A program made the position numbers and the translations under genes. Of a stretch of 64,000 bases of DNA, positions 42,091 through 54,404 are shown piece by piece. The DNA lies in the NCBI GenBank assembly GCA_001600495.1, contig BCKE01000009.1, positions 631,394 through 695,393 on the forward strand, in the 5' to 3' direction. Within the stretch, counting starts at the first letter, position 1; each line of letters opens with the position of its first letter. The notes under the pieces were generated by a model, which saw only the letters and a program-made list of their open reading frames with translations, was not told the DNA's origin and ran no database searches. The stretch comes from Pilasporangium apinafurcum (lineage: Eukaryota; Oomycota; Peronosporomycetes; Pythiales; Pythiaceae).

Positions 42091-42441
42091 TCATGTCAAT
42101 TTGGCATTTTTCAAGCATCTCATGTGGATGCAAACACACTAGCATATTCTACCTTAGTAGATCCAGGAAAGAAGTTGAAGATATGGCTCTCATACAGTAG
42201 TCGTTCAAGTGATGAACTAAAGTAAGAACAACCCGGATAACCATGACTTTTATCTTCATGCATAATTGCTCGGAGTTACTTTTCTTCCTTTGGCAAGTAT
42301 GCAGGAATACACATTTGCACTGTCATCAACAGCATCAATATAGACAACGAACAAATGCAGCACTGTACAAACAAGAACAAAATGCAGGCAACGCAATACA
42401 TGAAAACTCTATTCTTCTCGATGTTTAACTACACTGTGCCG
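42091..42441. other. Intergenic, no gene seen
   Basis: A 351-base stretch between the decayed ankyrin gene and the 3' end of the first thioesterase-like gene. The plus frames 42243-42428 and 42355-42912 are shadows or chance. Confidence 0.45.
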
Positions 42442-43210
42442 TTAAAACGGGAGATTCATCGAGCGCGTAAGATTGGCAAAGAATCCCTTCGACTTTGTTG
42501 TCTTCGAGCTAGAGCCGTTATCGGTGGAAGTGGTCAAATCGCGTTGAAGGTTCGCTGCCTGGTTTTCCATACTGGTGCGACTCGCAGCATCCCACGCCAA
42601 GAACTCCTTTACGACATCCGGCATCTCACCCGTAGGGAGATCCTCCGGTGTAATACCGTCCATTTCCAGGTAGAGCTCTGTGCCTGGCACAGTCTTCCTA
42701 CCTTCTTTGATCGTGGCGCGACAGAGTCCTTCAGCGTACAACTTGCCAGTCGTAGGACATTGAAACTGATGCAAGAAGTAAATCCACATGTCGTCGATGT
42801 ATACGGCCTGGGTGCGGATCTCGTATGGTCGGAACGGTGGGATTGGATGGCGGTAGCGGATGGACTGCGAGCCAATAAGGAACATTCGCTTTTTCTTGAC
42901 AGCGTCCACTAGAATACCCGACACGCTGTGCGCAATAGAATCATAGCATAATGATACGTCAATTCCATTACTATTCAGCAAATAAAACCATCGCAAACAA
43001 AACATACGCAGTCATGTGCCATCGCGCTAGCTCCATATTGAACAAGTACGATGCATTGTTGAGGTGGAAATTGACATCACAATCTAAAAACCCAGGCCGT
43101 GCCCTCCACACAGCTGGATACTTGAGCGAAATCCCCGGCTGAATGGCCGTTCTGTTCAACGCGCGATGCACGAGACCCGAACCAACGTTCCAGAAAATAC
43201 GCAGCACCAT
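42442..43210 (-). CDS. THEM6-like hotdog-fold protein, copy A
   Basis: Two exons, 43210-43008 and 42925-42442, with an 82-base intron; 228 residues. The start MVLRIFWNVG is shared with copy B; an upstream frame exists but lacks ATG support. The hotdog fold of acyl-CoA thioesterase type is shown by FLDCDVNFHLNNASYLFNME (Asp and His-Leu-Asn-Asn-Ala, the active-site helix region) and HPIPPFRPYEIRTQ, WIYFLHQFQCPTTG and LYAEGLCRATI. The N-terminus is weakly hydrophobic and may anchor the protein in a membrane, as in human THEM6. The C-terminus ends TRSMNLPF. Substrate is unknown and thioesterase activity is unproven for this branch. Confidence 0.85.
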
Positions 43211-43326
43211 CGTACGGGAAAATGTGTGAATGCGCACAGAAGAAGTTGATTTGAGCTCTTTGGACGTATGCACGTCAAACTTCCGTTACCACTTCGTCGA
43301 GGAGCTGCGCCAGGTACTCAATGATG

Positions 43327-43366
43327 ATTGGATATAAAATCATTTATTGCTTTAATTTAAGCCAAT
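43327..43366. promoter_or_regulatory. Inverted ATTGG...CCAAT pair upstream of copy A
   Basis: ATTGGATATAAA at 43327 and TTTAAGCCAAT ending 43366 face each other about 115-155 bases before the minus-strand start at 43210. Confidence 0.4.
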
Positions 43367-43570
43367 GAAATAGACATATGGATACTTATGTACACGTAAA
43401 CAGCGTAAAGCCTATTATTTTCGGTATTTACGGATTATGAAGACCCACTCAAAAGCTGACAACTTGATGTACCGCTCTTTGCGAGGATCTTATTACCTGC
43501 TTGCAATCCATGCATACGAGCATGCTTCCATGCAAGCATTTGCTAAATGATGTTTTAGTAATGGTATATG

Positions 43571-44335
43571 TCAAAATGGCAGGTTCATCGATCTTGTGAA
43601 AGAAGACCAAAAGTGTTGGAATGATGTTTGTTTCGTTGAACTGGTCTGTGCTTGCTCCTGTTTTTGAGCAACTTGCTCTTCGGCGACTTCCATGCTTTTC
43701 CGGCTGGCAGCGTCCCAGTTAAGAAACTCCTTCACAACTTCCGGCATTTCAGTCGGTCCAGTTACGTCGACACCTTCATCGACAATTTCAGCGTACATTT
43801 CCTGACCTGAGATGCGTCGTTCACCTTGCTTGACTGTAACACGACAAAGTCCCTCAGCAAAGACTTTGCCCGTGGTCGGACACTGGAATTGATGTAAGAA
43901 GTAGATCCACATTGGATCCCAATATGCGATTTGCGTGCGAATCTCGTATGAACTGAACGGTGGGATCGGATGGCGGTAACGAATCGCTTGAGAACCTGCG
44001 AGGAACATCCGCCGATGCTTGACTGCTTGATACAGAATCCCAGTCACACTAGAGATATAAACAAACAAATAAACAAAAAGTATTATCTAGCCAAATGACA
44101 GCAAAAGAAAGAGATTAAATACGCACGCAGTAAAGTGCCAGCGCGCTAGCTCCATGCAAAACAGATAGGAGGCATTGTTGAGGTGCAAGTTGACGTCGCA
44201 GTCGAGAAACCCCGTACGTGCGCGCCAGATCGCGGGGTAATGTTTATCGATGGCCAGTCCTGCTTGGATGGATTTCTTGTTGACTGCACGATGGAGTAGC
44301 CCTGCACCGACATTCCAAAAGATCCTCAACACCAT
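43571..44335 (-). CDS. THEM6-like hotdog-fold protein, copy B
   Basis: Two exons, 44335-44127 and 44048-43571, with a 78-base intron at the same place as in copy A; also 228 residues. Shared features: MVLRIFWNVGAGLLHRAVN, FLDCDVNLHLNNASYLFCME, RYRHPIPPFSSYEIRTQ, WIYFLHQFQCPTTGKVFAEG and the identical C-terminus TRSMNLPF. The tail before it is Gln/Glu-rich (EEQVAQKQEQAQTSS), unlike copy A. The pair is a tandem duplication, old enough for clear divergence but with conserved intron position. Function as for copy A. Confidence 0.86.
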
Positions 44336-44552
44336 CGCAAACAGCACGCAGCTTCACTCGTCGCCTTCTTCTTCAAGTCTGAAGAACTACGTGCGACAAG
44401 CATTCAAGAAATGCCACTATAGCGAGGGATAGACAATTACACCAAAACATTCATTTTGATTTGTACCAACTTCAATATCGACCAATGTCTCTTTGGATTT
44501 ATATTCACAAGTATGTGTTTTGTATTTGGTTACTTTATCTTTGCGTATGCGT

Positions 44553-47470
44553 CTATGCTTGCTCAAAGGCAACTTTGAAGACGTCGTCATAGTAATCGGC
44601 AAAGTGCACCTCCAGGTCTTCGCGTAAATATTCATCCAGCTCCTCAAAGTCTCGCTGGTTACCAAGTGGGAGGACGAGGGTTTTCACACCAGATCGCTTC
44701 GCCGCGATCGTTTTCTCTTTAATGCCTCCAACTGGCAGGACCTTGCCGGTCAAGGACACCTCTCCAGTCATAGCCAGATCTGGTTTCACAGCCCTATACA
44801 AAACGACAGACAATTATTATCAGCATTCATAAAGTAAGGATAAACTTGATAAAGAAACGAGATACGCACTTTTCCATAGCGAGGGAGAGAAGGGCAGTAA
44901 CCATGGTACAGCCGGCGGATGGGCCATCCTTTGGTGTTGCACCTTCGGGGACATGGAGGTGGATTTCGTTTTCTTCGAAGAACTTGTTTTCAACATCCAC
45001 TGATTGCAGCTTATGTCGTGCATACGTGTGCGCAATCTTGGTACTCTCTTCCATCACCGACCCCATTTGACCTGTAGTGATCAAGCCTGATCGATCACCC
45101 TTCGAAATAATTTTCGTGGTCTCAATATACAGAGATGAACCCCCCATTGATGTCCATGCTAAGCCCATGACGACACCAGGAACGGTCGTTTCATACATCC
45201 GATCACTACAAGCATACAAAGCAAAGAGAGTGAGAAATAATTTATGAATAGAGATGTAGAGAGTAGCGTATGGGTGTCGTCACTTACGTTTGGAAGACCG
45301 GTTTCCCAACGTATTTTGAAAGTTTATCGGGAGTGATCACGAACTGATCCTTGTCCTTCTCAGCGGCATCATCAGTGCTAGCGTCGGATTGTTCCTTCGC
45401 ACTAGTAGCTTCGATTTCTTGTACAACTTCCAGCGCAATTTTACGGAAAATCCTCTCCACATGCTTTTCGAGATTACGAACACCGCTCTCTCGGCAATAT
45501 TGCTTCACTAAAGTCAATATCGCCTCATCTGTTAACCCCAACGATTCAGGCGTGGTTTGTGCAGAGTCTTTGCCTAATCCTGTGCGTTCAATCACCTTTG
45601 GCACCAGATATTCCTTCGCAATTGCAAGTTTTTCAGGTGAATCGTATCCTGAGAGACGAATGACTTCCATACGATCAAGCAAAGGACCCGGAATGGTATC
45701 AGTAACGTTGGCAGTGCAAATAAACAGCACACGAGATAGATCAACAGGGACATCCATGTAGTGATCTACAAAGCCACTGTGCTGAGATGGATCAAGCAAC
45801 TCTAGCAAGGCCGATGCTGGATCACCTTGGTAACCACGACCAAGCTTGTCGATTTCATCAATCAGCACGAGGGGATTCGAGCTTTGCGTCGTCTTCAGGC
45901 ATTGAATCACCTTACCCGGCATCGCTCCAACATATGTACGACGATGTCCTTTGATTTCCGCAACATCACTCAGACCACCAACAGAAAAGCGATAGAATTC
46001 ACGATTCAAGGAGCGAGCGATAGATTGGCCAATGCTTGTTTTACCCACACCAGGTGGACCAACAAAGCACAGAATTTTGCCCTGAACACCGCCCTTCAAC
46101 TTTGACACAGCGATAAACTCAAGAATGCGCTCCTTGATGTCCTTAAGCCCGTAATGATCCTCATCCAAGATTTTTTGCGCCTTTGCTAAGTCAAAGTTTT
46201 CTTCAGTCGACTTCCCCCATGGTAACTGAGTAAGCCAGTCCAAATAGTTCCGTGTAACATTGAATTCTGATGAATTTTTCTCCAGCATGGACATTTTGTT
46301 GAGCTCTTCCTCAATAACTTCCTTCACACTGTCCGGAATGGTCTCAGGGCCGAACTGCTCCAGTCGTTCACGGTACTTGGCTACCATCGCTTCCTTGTCA
46401 TCCTTTTCCATGCCAAGCTCTTTTTTAATCGCTTTCAATTGTTCCATGAGCAAGTAGTTGCGTTGATTTTTTGAAACTTTCTCCTCCACCTGTTCCTTGA
46501 TCACCTGTTGGACCTTGCTGAGCTCCAATTCCTTCGTGATCAGCTCCAGTGCCTTCTTCAAGCGCAACTCGCAATTCATTTCCTCCATGACCTGCTGCAA
46601 CTCCTCGCCATCAGCCGTGGTCACCGACGCTGCAAAATCAGCGAGTTTGTACGGGTTGTGGATATCGATACGTTGTGAGAAGTACTGCATGTGCTCCTTA
46701 AACAGCGGATTCATCTTGACAATCTCACGCAATGTCGCAACAATCTCATTCGAATAAGCGCGAATAAGCTGGTTCTTGCTGTCGTACTCCAGGTTTTCCA
46801 ACGGATTGATCTTCACACGCAATGGTGGACCTTCATCATGCACTCCATCGATGACGATCCGACGCTGCGACACCATCAGCACTTGCACCGAATTGGCATC
46901 AAATGGCAACATGTTGTCGATCCGCGCAAAGCTGCCGACGTGGTGAATTTCACTCAGGTCCTTGATCAAATCTTCACTACCGTTCGAATTGCTGCTGCCA
47001 CCGGCCATCGCTTTTTTCAAGAACACGCCGACATACTTCTGACCACTTTCCTTCAGTGCCAGTAGGGACTTGGTTACCTCTGGATTCGTGATCGTCATCG
47101 GCAGTACCACACCAGGAAAAAACGGACGGCGATGCGCTGGAATCGCCAGCACATGCGGGTAATTTGGGGCGTTGTCGCCGTCGCCGACCGTTGCAACTGC
47201 ATCTTGAATGATCTCTACTTTCGTGGTATTGTCAGCTTCCTGCGGATTCTTGGCGTTATGGTTCCCATCTTCTCCATCGTCATTCCCGCTGGATGTTGAA
47301 AAGAAAGATACAAATGCGGATGGCGTGGAGCGGTGCAGTATCACCCGCGGACCAGTGACAGTAGCGAACGCCGGTGGTGCACGTGTGGAGGATACAGCGG
47401 TAGCACCAAAGCGGTGGAGCTGCGAGCGTCGATGCACGGAGCCGAGCGCCTTCAGCACTGCCGTCGCCAT
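44553..47470 (-). CDS. Mitochondrial Lon protease
   Basis: Three exons, 47470-45288, 45205-44870 and 44793-44553; introns 82 and 76 bases; 919 residues, normal for mitochondrial Lon. This ATP-dependent Ser protease of the matrix degrades damaged proteins. The N-terminus ([20 protein letters not shown]) fits a mitochondrial presequence. A LAN substrate-binding domain starts near [16 protein letters not shown]-like sequence ([17 protein letters not shown]). The AAA+ domain has [13 protein letters not shown] (Walker A, about 471) and [16 protein letters not shown] (Walker B). The protease domain carries [14 protein letters not shown] (catalytic Ser about 822) and [14 protein letters not shown] (Lys about 864). 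The start at 47470 is preferred, since the frame above it lacks ATG. Confidence 0.97.
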
Positions 47471-47863
47471 GTTCAATTCGATTGATTTGGTTGCGGATGA
47501 ATGCGATGATTGCGTTCTGGCTGACAGGTGAAGATAACGCGTCTGCAAGAGTGTTGGTTATACGGGTTCGATTATCCACAGGTTTCAAAAAATTATAGAC
47601 CCATTTTTTTGGACCCATGACCAGTTTAATACTTTATTCAAGATATATCGTAAACAATTGGTTTATGACAGCAGCCCGTTTCAAAAATGGGTTTGCTTAA
47701 AACCCACAAACCTAAACCTGTTTTTTTTAATTGAAGGTAACAATCTCGAATGTAGTCGAAGGACATTTTGCCACACAGCAATGCGCAACATCAGCACATG
47801 GGAATACATGACGAAAACCAAAAGAGTATGGACACTACGAATACCCTGTGTGTGAATTAATTG
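47471..47863. other. Intergenic upstream of Lon
   Basis: 393 bases with several CCCATTTTTTT/AAAAATGGG-type phrases (GACCCATTTTTTT, AAAAATGGGTTTGC). Probably the Lon promoter and the 3' UTR of the next gene. No gene is seen. Confidence 0.5.
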
Positions 47864-49947
47864 TTACGTGAGCTCTTCTAAATGCTGAAGTGCGCGCTTC
47901 AGTTGCTTCAGTTGCGTCAAATACTGCTCCTTCTCGGTCTCCAGCTGCTGATTTTGCGCGCGGAGTACCTTGACTTCGCGAACCAGCACCTTCCTTTGTG
48001 ACTGCATACGAAAACAATAAAGTAGAAATGCGTTACATGGTCCGTGATGCTTGCATGAAGGATTGCATATGGTCGAGATAGATAATCGTACCCGCAATTG
48101 GAGTTCTAAGTCTTTCTTCTCGTCGGTCAACAACCGGACCATGTCTTCGACAATCTACCACCATGTCATTCATCCAAAAAATGATTCAAAAATTGAAACC
48201 CAGTAACAAGCAAGCACATTCGCAATATGATGGATTTCCTACCGTAGTTCTAGCAGCATACTCGTCCTTGAGCTGGCTGATCTCTGCACGATACTCTTCG
48301 CTCTGCTTGGCGCATCGCTTCAACGTGATCTCATACTCTTGTGTCCTGGCATCTAAGAAACCAATAATCTCCCGGTCCATCGCTGCCTGCTCTTCTTTTT
48401 TGGCATTTGTGTCCATAGTCGCTGCCAGTGTATCTTCCAGGTCCTTGAGCTTTTCCATCAAAAAATCCCGGACATTTTCTGCGCCGTGCAGCCGTTCGGC
48501 TACCTCTTCTTTCTCCGCTTGTACCAGGGCGAGATGAGTCTATCATCGACTGACTGTTTAGAAAATGCGACTGTTCTTCCATCAGCGAGTTCGAAAGTAA
48601 GCCATGTCATACCTCCAGAGTCTTGATCCGAGTAGACATATCGTGAAAGAGCTTGATTTCGTCCTTCTTCAGGGATTTGACGATCATATCTATCTTTGCC
48701 CGCTGTTAAAGCAGCCACAATAAACAAAGAGTGAGCTTAATATATATACCAGTGCCCACCGTGCACATTTATCACATTTCTCCTTTCTGACCTGTGCTTT
48801 CTCCTTTTCCGTTGGCGTTATGAAGCTCTGGCTTCTTCCTTTTGCTTGTATTCGAGGCTTCGGAGACACTGCTAGGTTATTTGGCTTTATTGTCGCTTTA
48901 CGCACGTCCTTGATACTATTTGTCATACCGAACAGCACGTGAATGCGCGTCATCAACACACGATTCGTTAAGCTGACCGCAAACACGCTGTTAGCATCCA
49001 GGAAGGAAAACACGCTCATCAGCAGCTTATCTGGACACGTTGTGATGTGATTTTCGCGTTGTCCAATCACAGAATCATTTGTGGAGTTTCTAGTTCTCGC
49101 CATCATTGGTGACATAGATGATGATGACGTGGGTGATGAAGCTGGTGTGGATGATTGCAAGCGACTGGATGAGGTTCGCACAACAGATGACGTTCCAGCT
49201 ACAACATTCGTTCTTTTGAGCAAATTTTGAATGCTGCTCTTGCGATGCAATTCACGGATCTCGCGCTGCGCATTCGATAGCTCTTTGGAGAGTTGTGCCG
49301 TCAAGCCTAATTGTGTTTTTGCTTGCATCAGTTCACGCTCGATACTACGCAGCCAGAAATGTGACAAAAGAGCACAACACTGTTAGTGACCAGAGTATTG
49401 GGACTATAATGACGTATCTCATATAAATACTAACGCCTCCTTCTTGGTAAGCTCCAAAATGACGACCCCTAAGCTTTCATTTAACTTGCTGACGATCTGC
49501 TTCCCGTCTTGCTCTATTTTCATTGCGTAGTCATAGGCCTAAAACAGCGGATATGGGGGAGGAATCTGGTAAACACATGAACCATACCTACTCAACAGCC
49601 AGATAATTGTCAAAACACACCTGCTGCCGCTCCTGAATCAACTCACTTTCGCGTTGCTGGTATTCTGTTAGAGATTCTGTTGTGACTGCCAGTTGATGGC
49701 GCAAGCGTGTCAGTTCACATTCATACTCGCAGGTTTCCACGTCATAGACCATCTCGTTCAACACATTCTGGACCTGTGTGAAAATACACCATACATCTCA
49801 TCATTCATTCGGTAGATGCATAGACAGATTCCGGCAATCAGTAGTTCGATATCACACCTCTGTAAGGATCATTTTACTCTCTAGGAAACGTGCTTCTTCC
49901 AGCTCTACAGCAGTCCGCACGTACCCATCGCCATGCGGGAGCAGCAT
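47864..49947 (-). CDS. Coiled-coil protein with F-box-like motif
   Basis: Eight exons fit with matching phases: 49947-49858, 49773-49621, 49538-49435, 49344-48792, 48702-48613, 48539-48243, 48154-48092 and 48001-47864; 495 residues. The N-terminal 120 residues form a coiled coil. A Ser-rich linker (SSPTSSSSMSPMMAR) leads to an F-box-like motif near residues 200-240 (CPDKLLMSVFSFLDANSVFA, then LTNRVL). The C-terminal 200 residues are again coiled coil (EEQAAMDREIIGFLDARTQE; NQQLETEKEQYLTQLKQLKR). No named family was recognised. A scaffold or SCF adaptor role is only an inference. The start at 49947 is the first ATG giving an open join; an upstream exon is possible. Confidence 0.72.
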
Positions 49948-50041
49948 TATTGCTCCGTTCTCTTCAAGTGAAATGTTCGACTAAGTAAGCTGTTAACGAC
50001 CTAACTTAACCGATAGACAACCAAAAACTGAAATTCCTATG

Positions 50042-51280
50042 TTAGAGCGCAAGTGCTTCCAATCGATCCAAGTATTCCTTCGAGATGGTCGATGGGAATG
50101 GAATCCTTGAGATATCCGAGTGCGGTCGTTTGCGAAGGACAATTCGCTGACCAGCTGACCCTTGTTGGGGCGCTACAGAAGTGTCAGACTTGGATAGGCT
50201 TGTGTGCGATATGCGGGTGGCGCTCGAGATTGCTGGTTTCGACTTTGTTTGGTTTGAACCACCACTGTTATCGATTGTGCGCAGTGATTTACTAGCCCGT
50301 GCCAGCTGCTTCGTGGCATCTGTCTCCCGTTTCTGTGCCTCTTTTGCTAGCGCCTTCTGCTTGTCCTTTTCCACAGTGAGCTGATTGATTTTCATCTCTA
50401 AACGCTGCTTTGTCTTTTCAAACCCTTCGTATTGTGAACGAAGCCGATGGTTTTCGACGTCTGCAGCAGTGAGTTCCTGGTTTGCCACATCTAGCTGTCG
50501 TTGTAAACGCTCCAGCTGTTGTTGCTGTTCCAGAAGACGGTTGCGCAATACAGTAATATCGTGACGGTTGGTGTGAAGCTGGGCATTCTCTTGCTTAGCT
50601 GCAAGCAACTCTTTCTCGAGTTTCTGTTTCTTTGCACGATGACTGTGCTCTTTTTGCGCAAGCTGCACGTATTGTTGAGCAGTAAAAGATGAACATCAGT
50701 AAGAGAGAAGGCAAGTCAAGAAATGAGGCAAATGCACCTTTCTCGTGTCGTGGACCAAGTTGATGATAATTCGGTGCACCAATTCCATTGGCACCGATGC
50801 GATCAAAGCCGCTATGCATGTTGAAATGAGATATACTCGAGTAATATTATAATGCTATTCATAAGAAGCGAACACACCTTGATCGTCAGGGAACTTCATG
50901 ACCTTTTCCATACAAAGTGGTTCAAAATTCTTCACAATCAAACGGAGGCACCTGCACCCCACAAACACAAGCATAAACAAATACCATTCGCACATAAAGA
51001 CATCTTGTATAGTATTCCATACGTACATGTCTACCAGCGAATAGATTTCCTTTTTCTTCACTGGTTTGGGTGGTTTCGCGTCTTCCTTCTCGACCTGTTC
51101 GTGCTCCGGTGTCGGGTACAGCGCTCGACATCGTCGTATATGAATTGGCAACGAGGCTGAACCAAATCCTTCGTGGCAATGTGGACAAATCGTCATACTC
51201 CGCTGCCGCACTCGCCCCATCAGCGGCCCGCCACTGCCGCTCTGCAATGCTTCTAAAGCGCGACGGTTCTCCTCATCCAT
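50042..51280 (-). CDS. C2HC zinc finger coiled-coil protein
   Basis: Four exons: 51280-51027, 50951-50878, 50811-50738 and 50662-50042, introns 75, 66 and 75 bases; 340 residues. Near residues 31-51, ICPHCHEGFGSASLPIHIRR followed by C is a C2HC zinc finger of the ZC2HC1 type. Exons 2-3 encode a helical segment (LIVKNFEPLCMEKVMKF; ASVPMELVHRIIINLVHD). The last exon is a long Gln/Glu-rich coiled coil (RLLEQQQQLERLQRQLDVAN). A basic tail ends EYLDRLEALAL. ZC2HC proteins are often ciliary or centrosomal in other eukaryotes, but no role can be claimed here. The next coiled-coil gene begins 95 bases downstream on the same strand. Confidence 0.78.
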
Positions 51281-51431
51281 TTGCCTTCTTCCTTCTTGTA
51301 CCTCTTAGATCCAACGGCAACTTTTTGATTTCCTTCAAAACAGGTCACCTAATTGGTTATAACCTCAACCCCAAGAGATCATTGAGATACCGAAATATGA
51401 GTAACTCGGAGAGGAGCTCCTGTTTTTTGTA

Positions 51432-51712
51432 CTACCAATAGCTACTTAAGACTAGACAACCGCAGAGTAGACATCTCCGACACTTGGACTCGATGAGTAA
51501 GTGTTTATTCCTGCGAAAGATGTTTCTAGTAGTGCTGACATCTCTGTCAAGGATGAACTTGCAATGAGAACACTTCAAGACTTGTTGGTACCAAACATTT
51601 TGAGAAGTTGCTTCTGTTCCTTTGTTGAATACAGTTTCAATTTCAATGTTCTGTTCGGACTTGGTTTATCTATCTTGCGCCTTTTAGTCCTTTCATAGTC
51701 TTCTAACCACTC
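51432..51712 (-). pseudogene. Fanzor/TnpB remnant, element copy 2
   Basis: Same structure as 26364-26644: an N-terminal part with KPSPNRTLKLKLYSTKEQKQ, a stop, then the C-terminal zinc finger with LDRDVSTTRNIF in an overlapping frame. The middle of the nuclease is absent. The deletion is the same in both copies, so it predates their split. Confidence 0.65.
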
Positions 51713-52313
51713 CTATCTTCCTTCCATCTCTTCTAACAATGACGACGTTACACACAAGATGAGAGGTCTTTTTTGACTTCTTGCATTTCCATGTCTCCAT
51801 TCTTGTCTTGATGAAGTTGTTGGTCAGTGTGAACCACGACTTGGGGACTATGCGCTTTACACATTTATGCGAAGAGTCCGTACTCAAATTGATCTTGGAC
51901 AGTAGCCACAATCCTCAAGATCTGCTCGCTACGTGCCATTTCCACCAATCTGGACAGTCTTGAGTCGTACTTGAGATCGGAACCAATGTCGGTGATCCCT
52001 TTACTATCTGGGAAAACAGTCGATAGCAATACTTTTTGTCGTACACGATCGGATACTTGATTTTGGGATGATAAAACTCGACAAGAGCCGATCATAGCGC
52101 TTTGTCAATCTTGATATCGAAATGATGAAATGATATCCATTCCTTATTCCAAACGACCATCAATCGATTCAAGATCATATAATCGCGTTTTGTGTCCAGT
52201 AACACTTGAGATACCTCTGACGTTAACAAGACCTTGAAGATCCCATCTCTAATGGTTTCAAGAGAAATACCAAATATCTCTCGAACTTTGGCAGAGGATG
52301 CATACTTGGTCAT
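51703..52313 (-). pseudogene. IS607 serine recombinase remnant, element copy 2
   Basis: Matches 26635-27245 with the same frameshifts and stops: the HTH (YASSAKVREIFGISLET) and the resolvase signature KGITDIGSDLKYDSR. Five residue changes from copy 1 cluster just after the HTH (for example Gly to Asp, Pro to Ser, Glu to Lys, Cys to Tyr). Not functional. Confidence 0.72.
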
Positions 52314-52896
52314 CCCTTTCGACTGGAATCGATGTCATGAGATTGACAAGTAAGATAGATGGCAGTCAGTCATCAATAATCTAATGTGTGACAGTCGATA
52401 AGAACAAAACGATAAATATCTTGATAGTACAAAAGATCCAATGTTGTCACCATTTAGAAAGAATAGAGTGTACTCGGAGTATAAAGCGTTTAGTGTCTGC
52501 ATAGAGAGGCATAGCAAATGGTCAATGACAGCATTACCTTTATGATAATGGAGTGAATGGGTATGGGAAGTGATGAGTTGTTTGATGGTGATCGCAGTGT
52601 TTGAGTCATGATTCAGCAGAAGAATTAATAATTTTTTGAGTGAAATAAAACCGTTATATTTCATTGTTAGTTGATCCATTCGTAATTTTATGTGGTATGA
52701 ATGTGGGTTATAAGATATGGATGGATGTACCTCATGGAGTGTGTGGGTACAATGACTTCATTCCTTTGATCAAATGAGTCACTACCAGAGATACTCTGCA
52801 TGGTCATGATTTGAGTCCTCAGAAGAGAGAAAGAGAAGACACTTAAGCGATCACCAGCAAAGCGCCGTCATCGTTCTTGTATCGCTGTGGAAGAAT

Positions 52897-53718
52897 ATGG
52901 GGGCAACATACTCTGCTTATATGAATAACCAACCGACAGATGTCCCACATGAAGGAAACGAAGATGCACGAATACTATATTATGCTGCCAGGTCTGGAAA
53001 CGTTAAACTAGTGCAATGCTTGTTGCAGGATGGCGCCACAGTCAATGGTTAAGACAATAAAGGCCGGACAGCATTACATTATGCTGTCATGTCTGGAAAC
53101 GTTAAAATGGTGCAGTACTTGTTGCAAAATGGTGCCACAGTCAATCACCGCGACAATAAAAGACTGACAGCGCTGCATTATTCCGCTAGATTTGAAAAGG
53201 CTAAACTGGTGCAGTGCTTGTTGCAAAATGGTGTCACAGTCAATGATCAAGACAATTTCGGCCAGACAGCGCTACGTTATGCCACATCCATAAGAAACGT
53301 TGAAATGATGCAGTTCTTGTTGCAGAACGGTTCTACAGTAAATGATCGCGACGATGATGGAATGACAGCATTATATTATGCCGTCAAGTCTGGAGAGACT
53401 GAAATGGTGCAGTTCTTGGTGCAGAATGGTGCCACAGTCAACGATCAAGACAATAATGAACAGACTGCACTACATATAGCCGCCAGGTCTGGGAACGTTG
53501 AAATGGTGCAGTTCTTAGGGCAGAACGATGTCATAGTCAATCATCGCGATAATAAAGGATGGACAGCATTACATTATGCTGCCATGTCTGGAAACGTTAA
53601 AATGGTGCAGTACTTAGTGCAGAATGGTGCCACGGTCAATGGTCACAACGATATAGATAAAGAAGTGCTACGATATGATGCCGACGAAAAGATGATTAAA
53701 ACGAAAAATCTTGGCTGA
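52897..53718 (+). pseudogene. Ankyrin-repeat gene with in-frame TAA, element copy 2
   Basis: The same seven-repeat frame as copy 1, with the same TAA at codon 52 (53050-53052). The downstream ATG 53089 opens 209 codons identical in protein sequence to copy 1. The segment here is complete, so this copy is the better reference for the gene. Confidence 0.82.
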
Positions 53719-53738
53719 CGTTTAACCAACATGTGGAC

Positions 53739-53915
53739 ATGGATCCAAGTTGTAGCAACGAACAAATTCTCAAGCATGGATTGTCTGATGATCAATGTGC
53801 TAAAGCTGCCTGTGGCCCAAAAGTGTTCCCAACATGCGATGGACTCAACTATGAATGGTTCACTTCCTCTCCATCTCAAGCGATTCCTGACGGTAGTGAT
53901 CGTGAATACCAATAG
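53739..53915 (+). CDS. Small open frame downstream of the ankyrin gene, copy 2
   Basis: Equivalent of 29093-29269, 58 codons, with Lys in place of Glu before AACGPKVFPTCDG. Its status is as uncertain as that of copy 1. Confidence 0.25.
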   Translation: MDPSCSNEQILKHGLSDDQCAKAACGPKVFPTCDGLNYEWFTSSPSQAIPDGSDREYQ

Positions 53916-54113
53916 GTGAGAATCCAGAGAATAAAACTCCACCATCTGCGATCGAAAGATGCATTTTTCATACCTTTTAGTAGCAAATTCGCCGTTAACT
54001 TTCAATTTGCGGTGATGGATATTGCAATAGTTGTTTTATGCAGTGATTTCATGGGATACATCCAACAAAAGTAACTCACAAATGTTTTCGGTCCTAATTC
54101 TAAGCTTCGTACC

Positions 54114-54336
54114 TATACAGGACGCATCTTACGTCTGATATGCATGCCTCCAGCATCTACCGTGATGTTACCACATTTCATCCATTTTCGATTGTTCACA
54201 ATAATGTTACCATTGATGTCCAAGTGATTTTCCCGTTGCAAACTACTATCCTCATCCTTCGAGCTTGATGAATCACTGCTGATGGTCATGTCAGAATCAA
54301 ATCCAGAGAAGGATACTTGATATGATGGTGGTATCT
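54114..54336 (-). pseudogene. Orphan terminal exon inside the element, copy 2
   Basis: Equivalent of 29468-29690. It ends in GGMHIRRKMRPV where copy 1 has GSMHIRRKTRPV; the frame stays open. The gene's upstream part is not seen. Confidence 0.35.
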
Positions 54337-54404
54337 CTGATTAGATGCTGGTGTGATTTTCTTCGTCATGTGTATGGGGCCAGTGCACCGACGGTAATAC
54401 CACG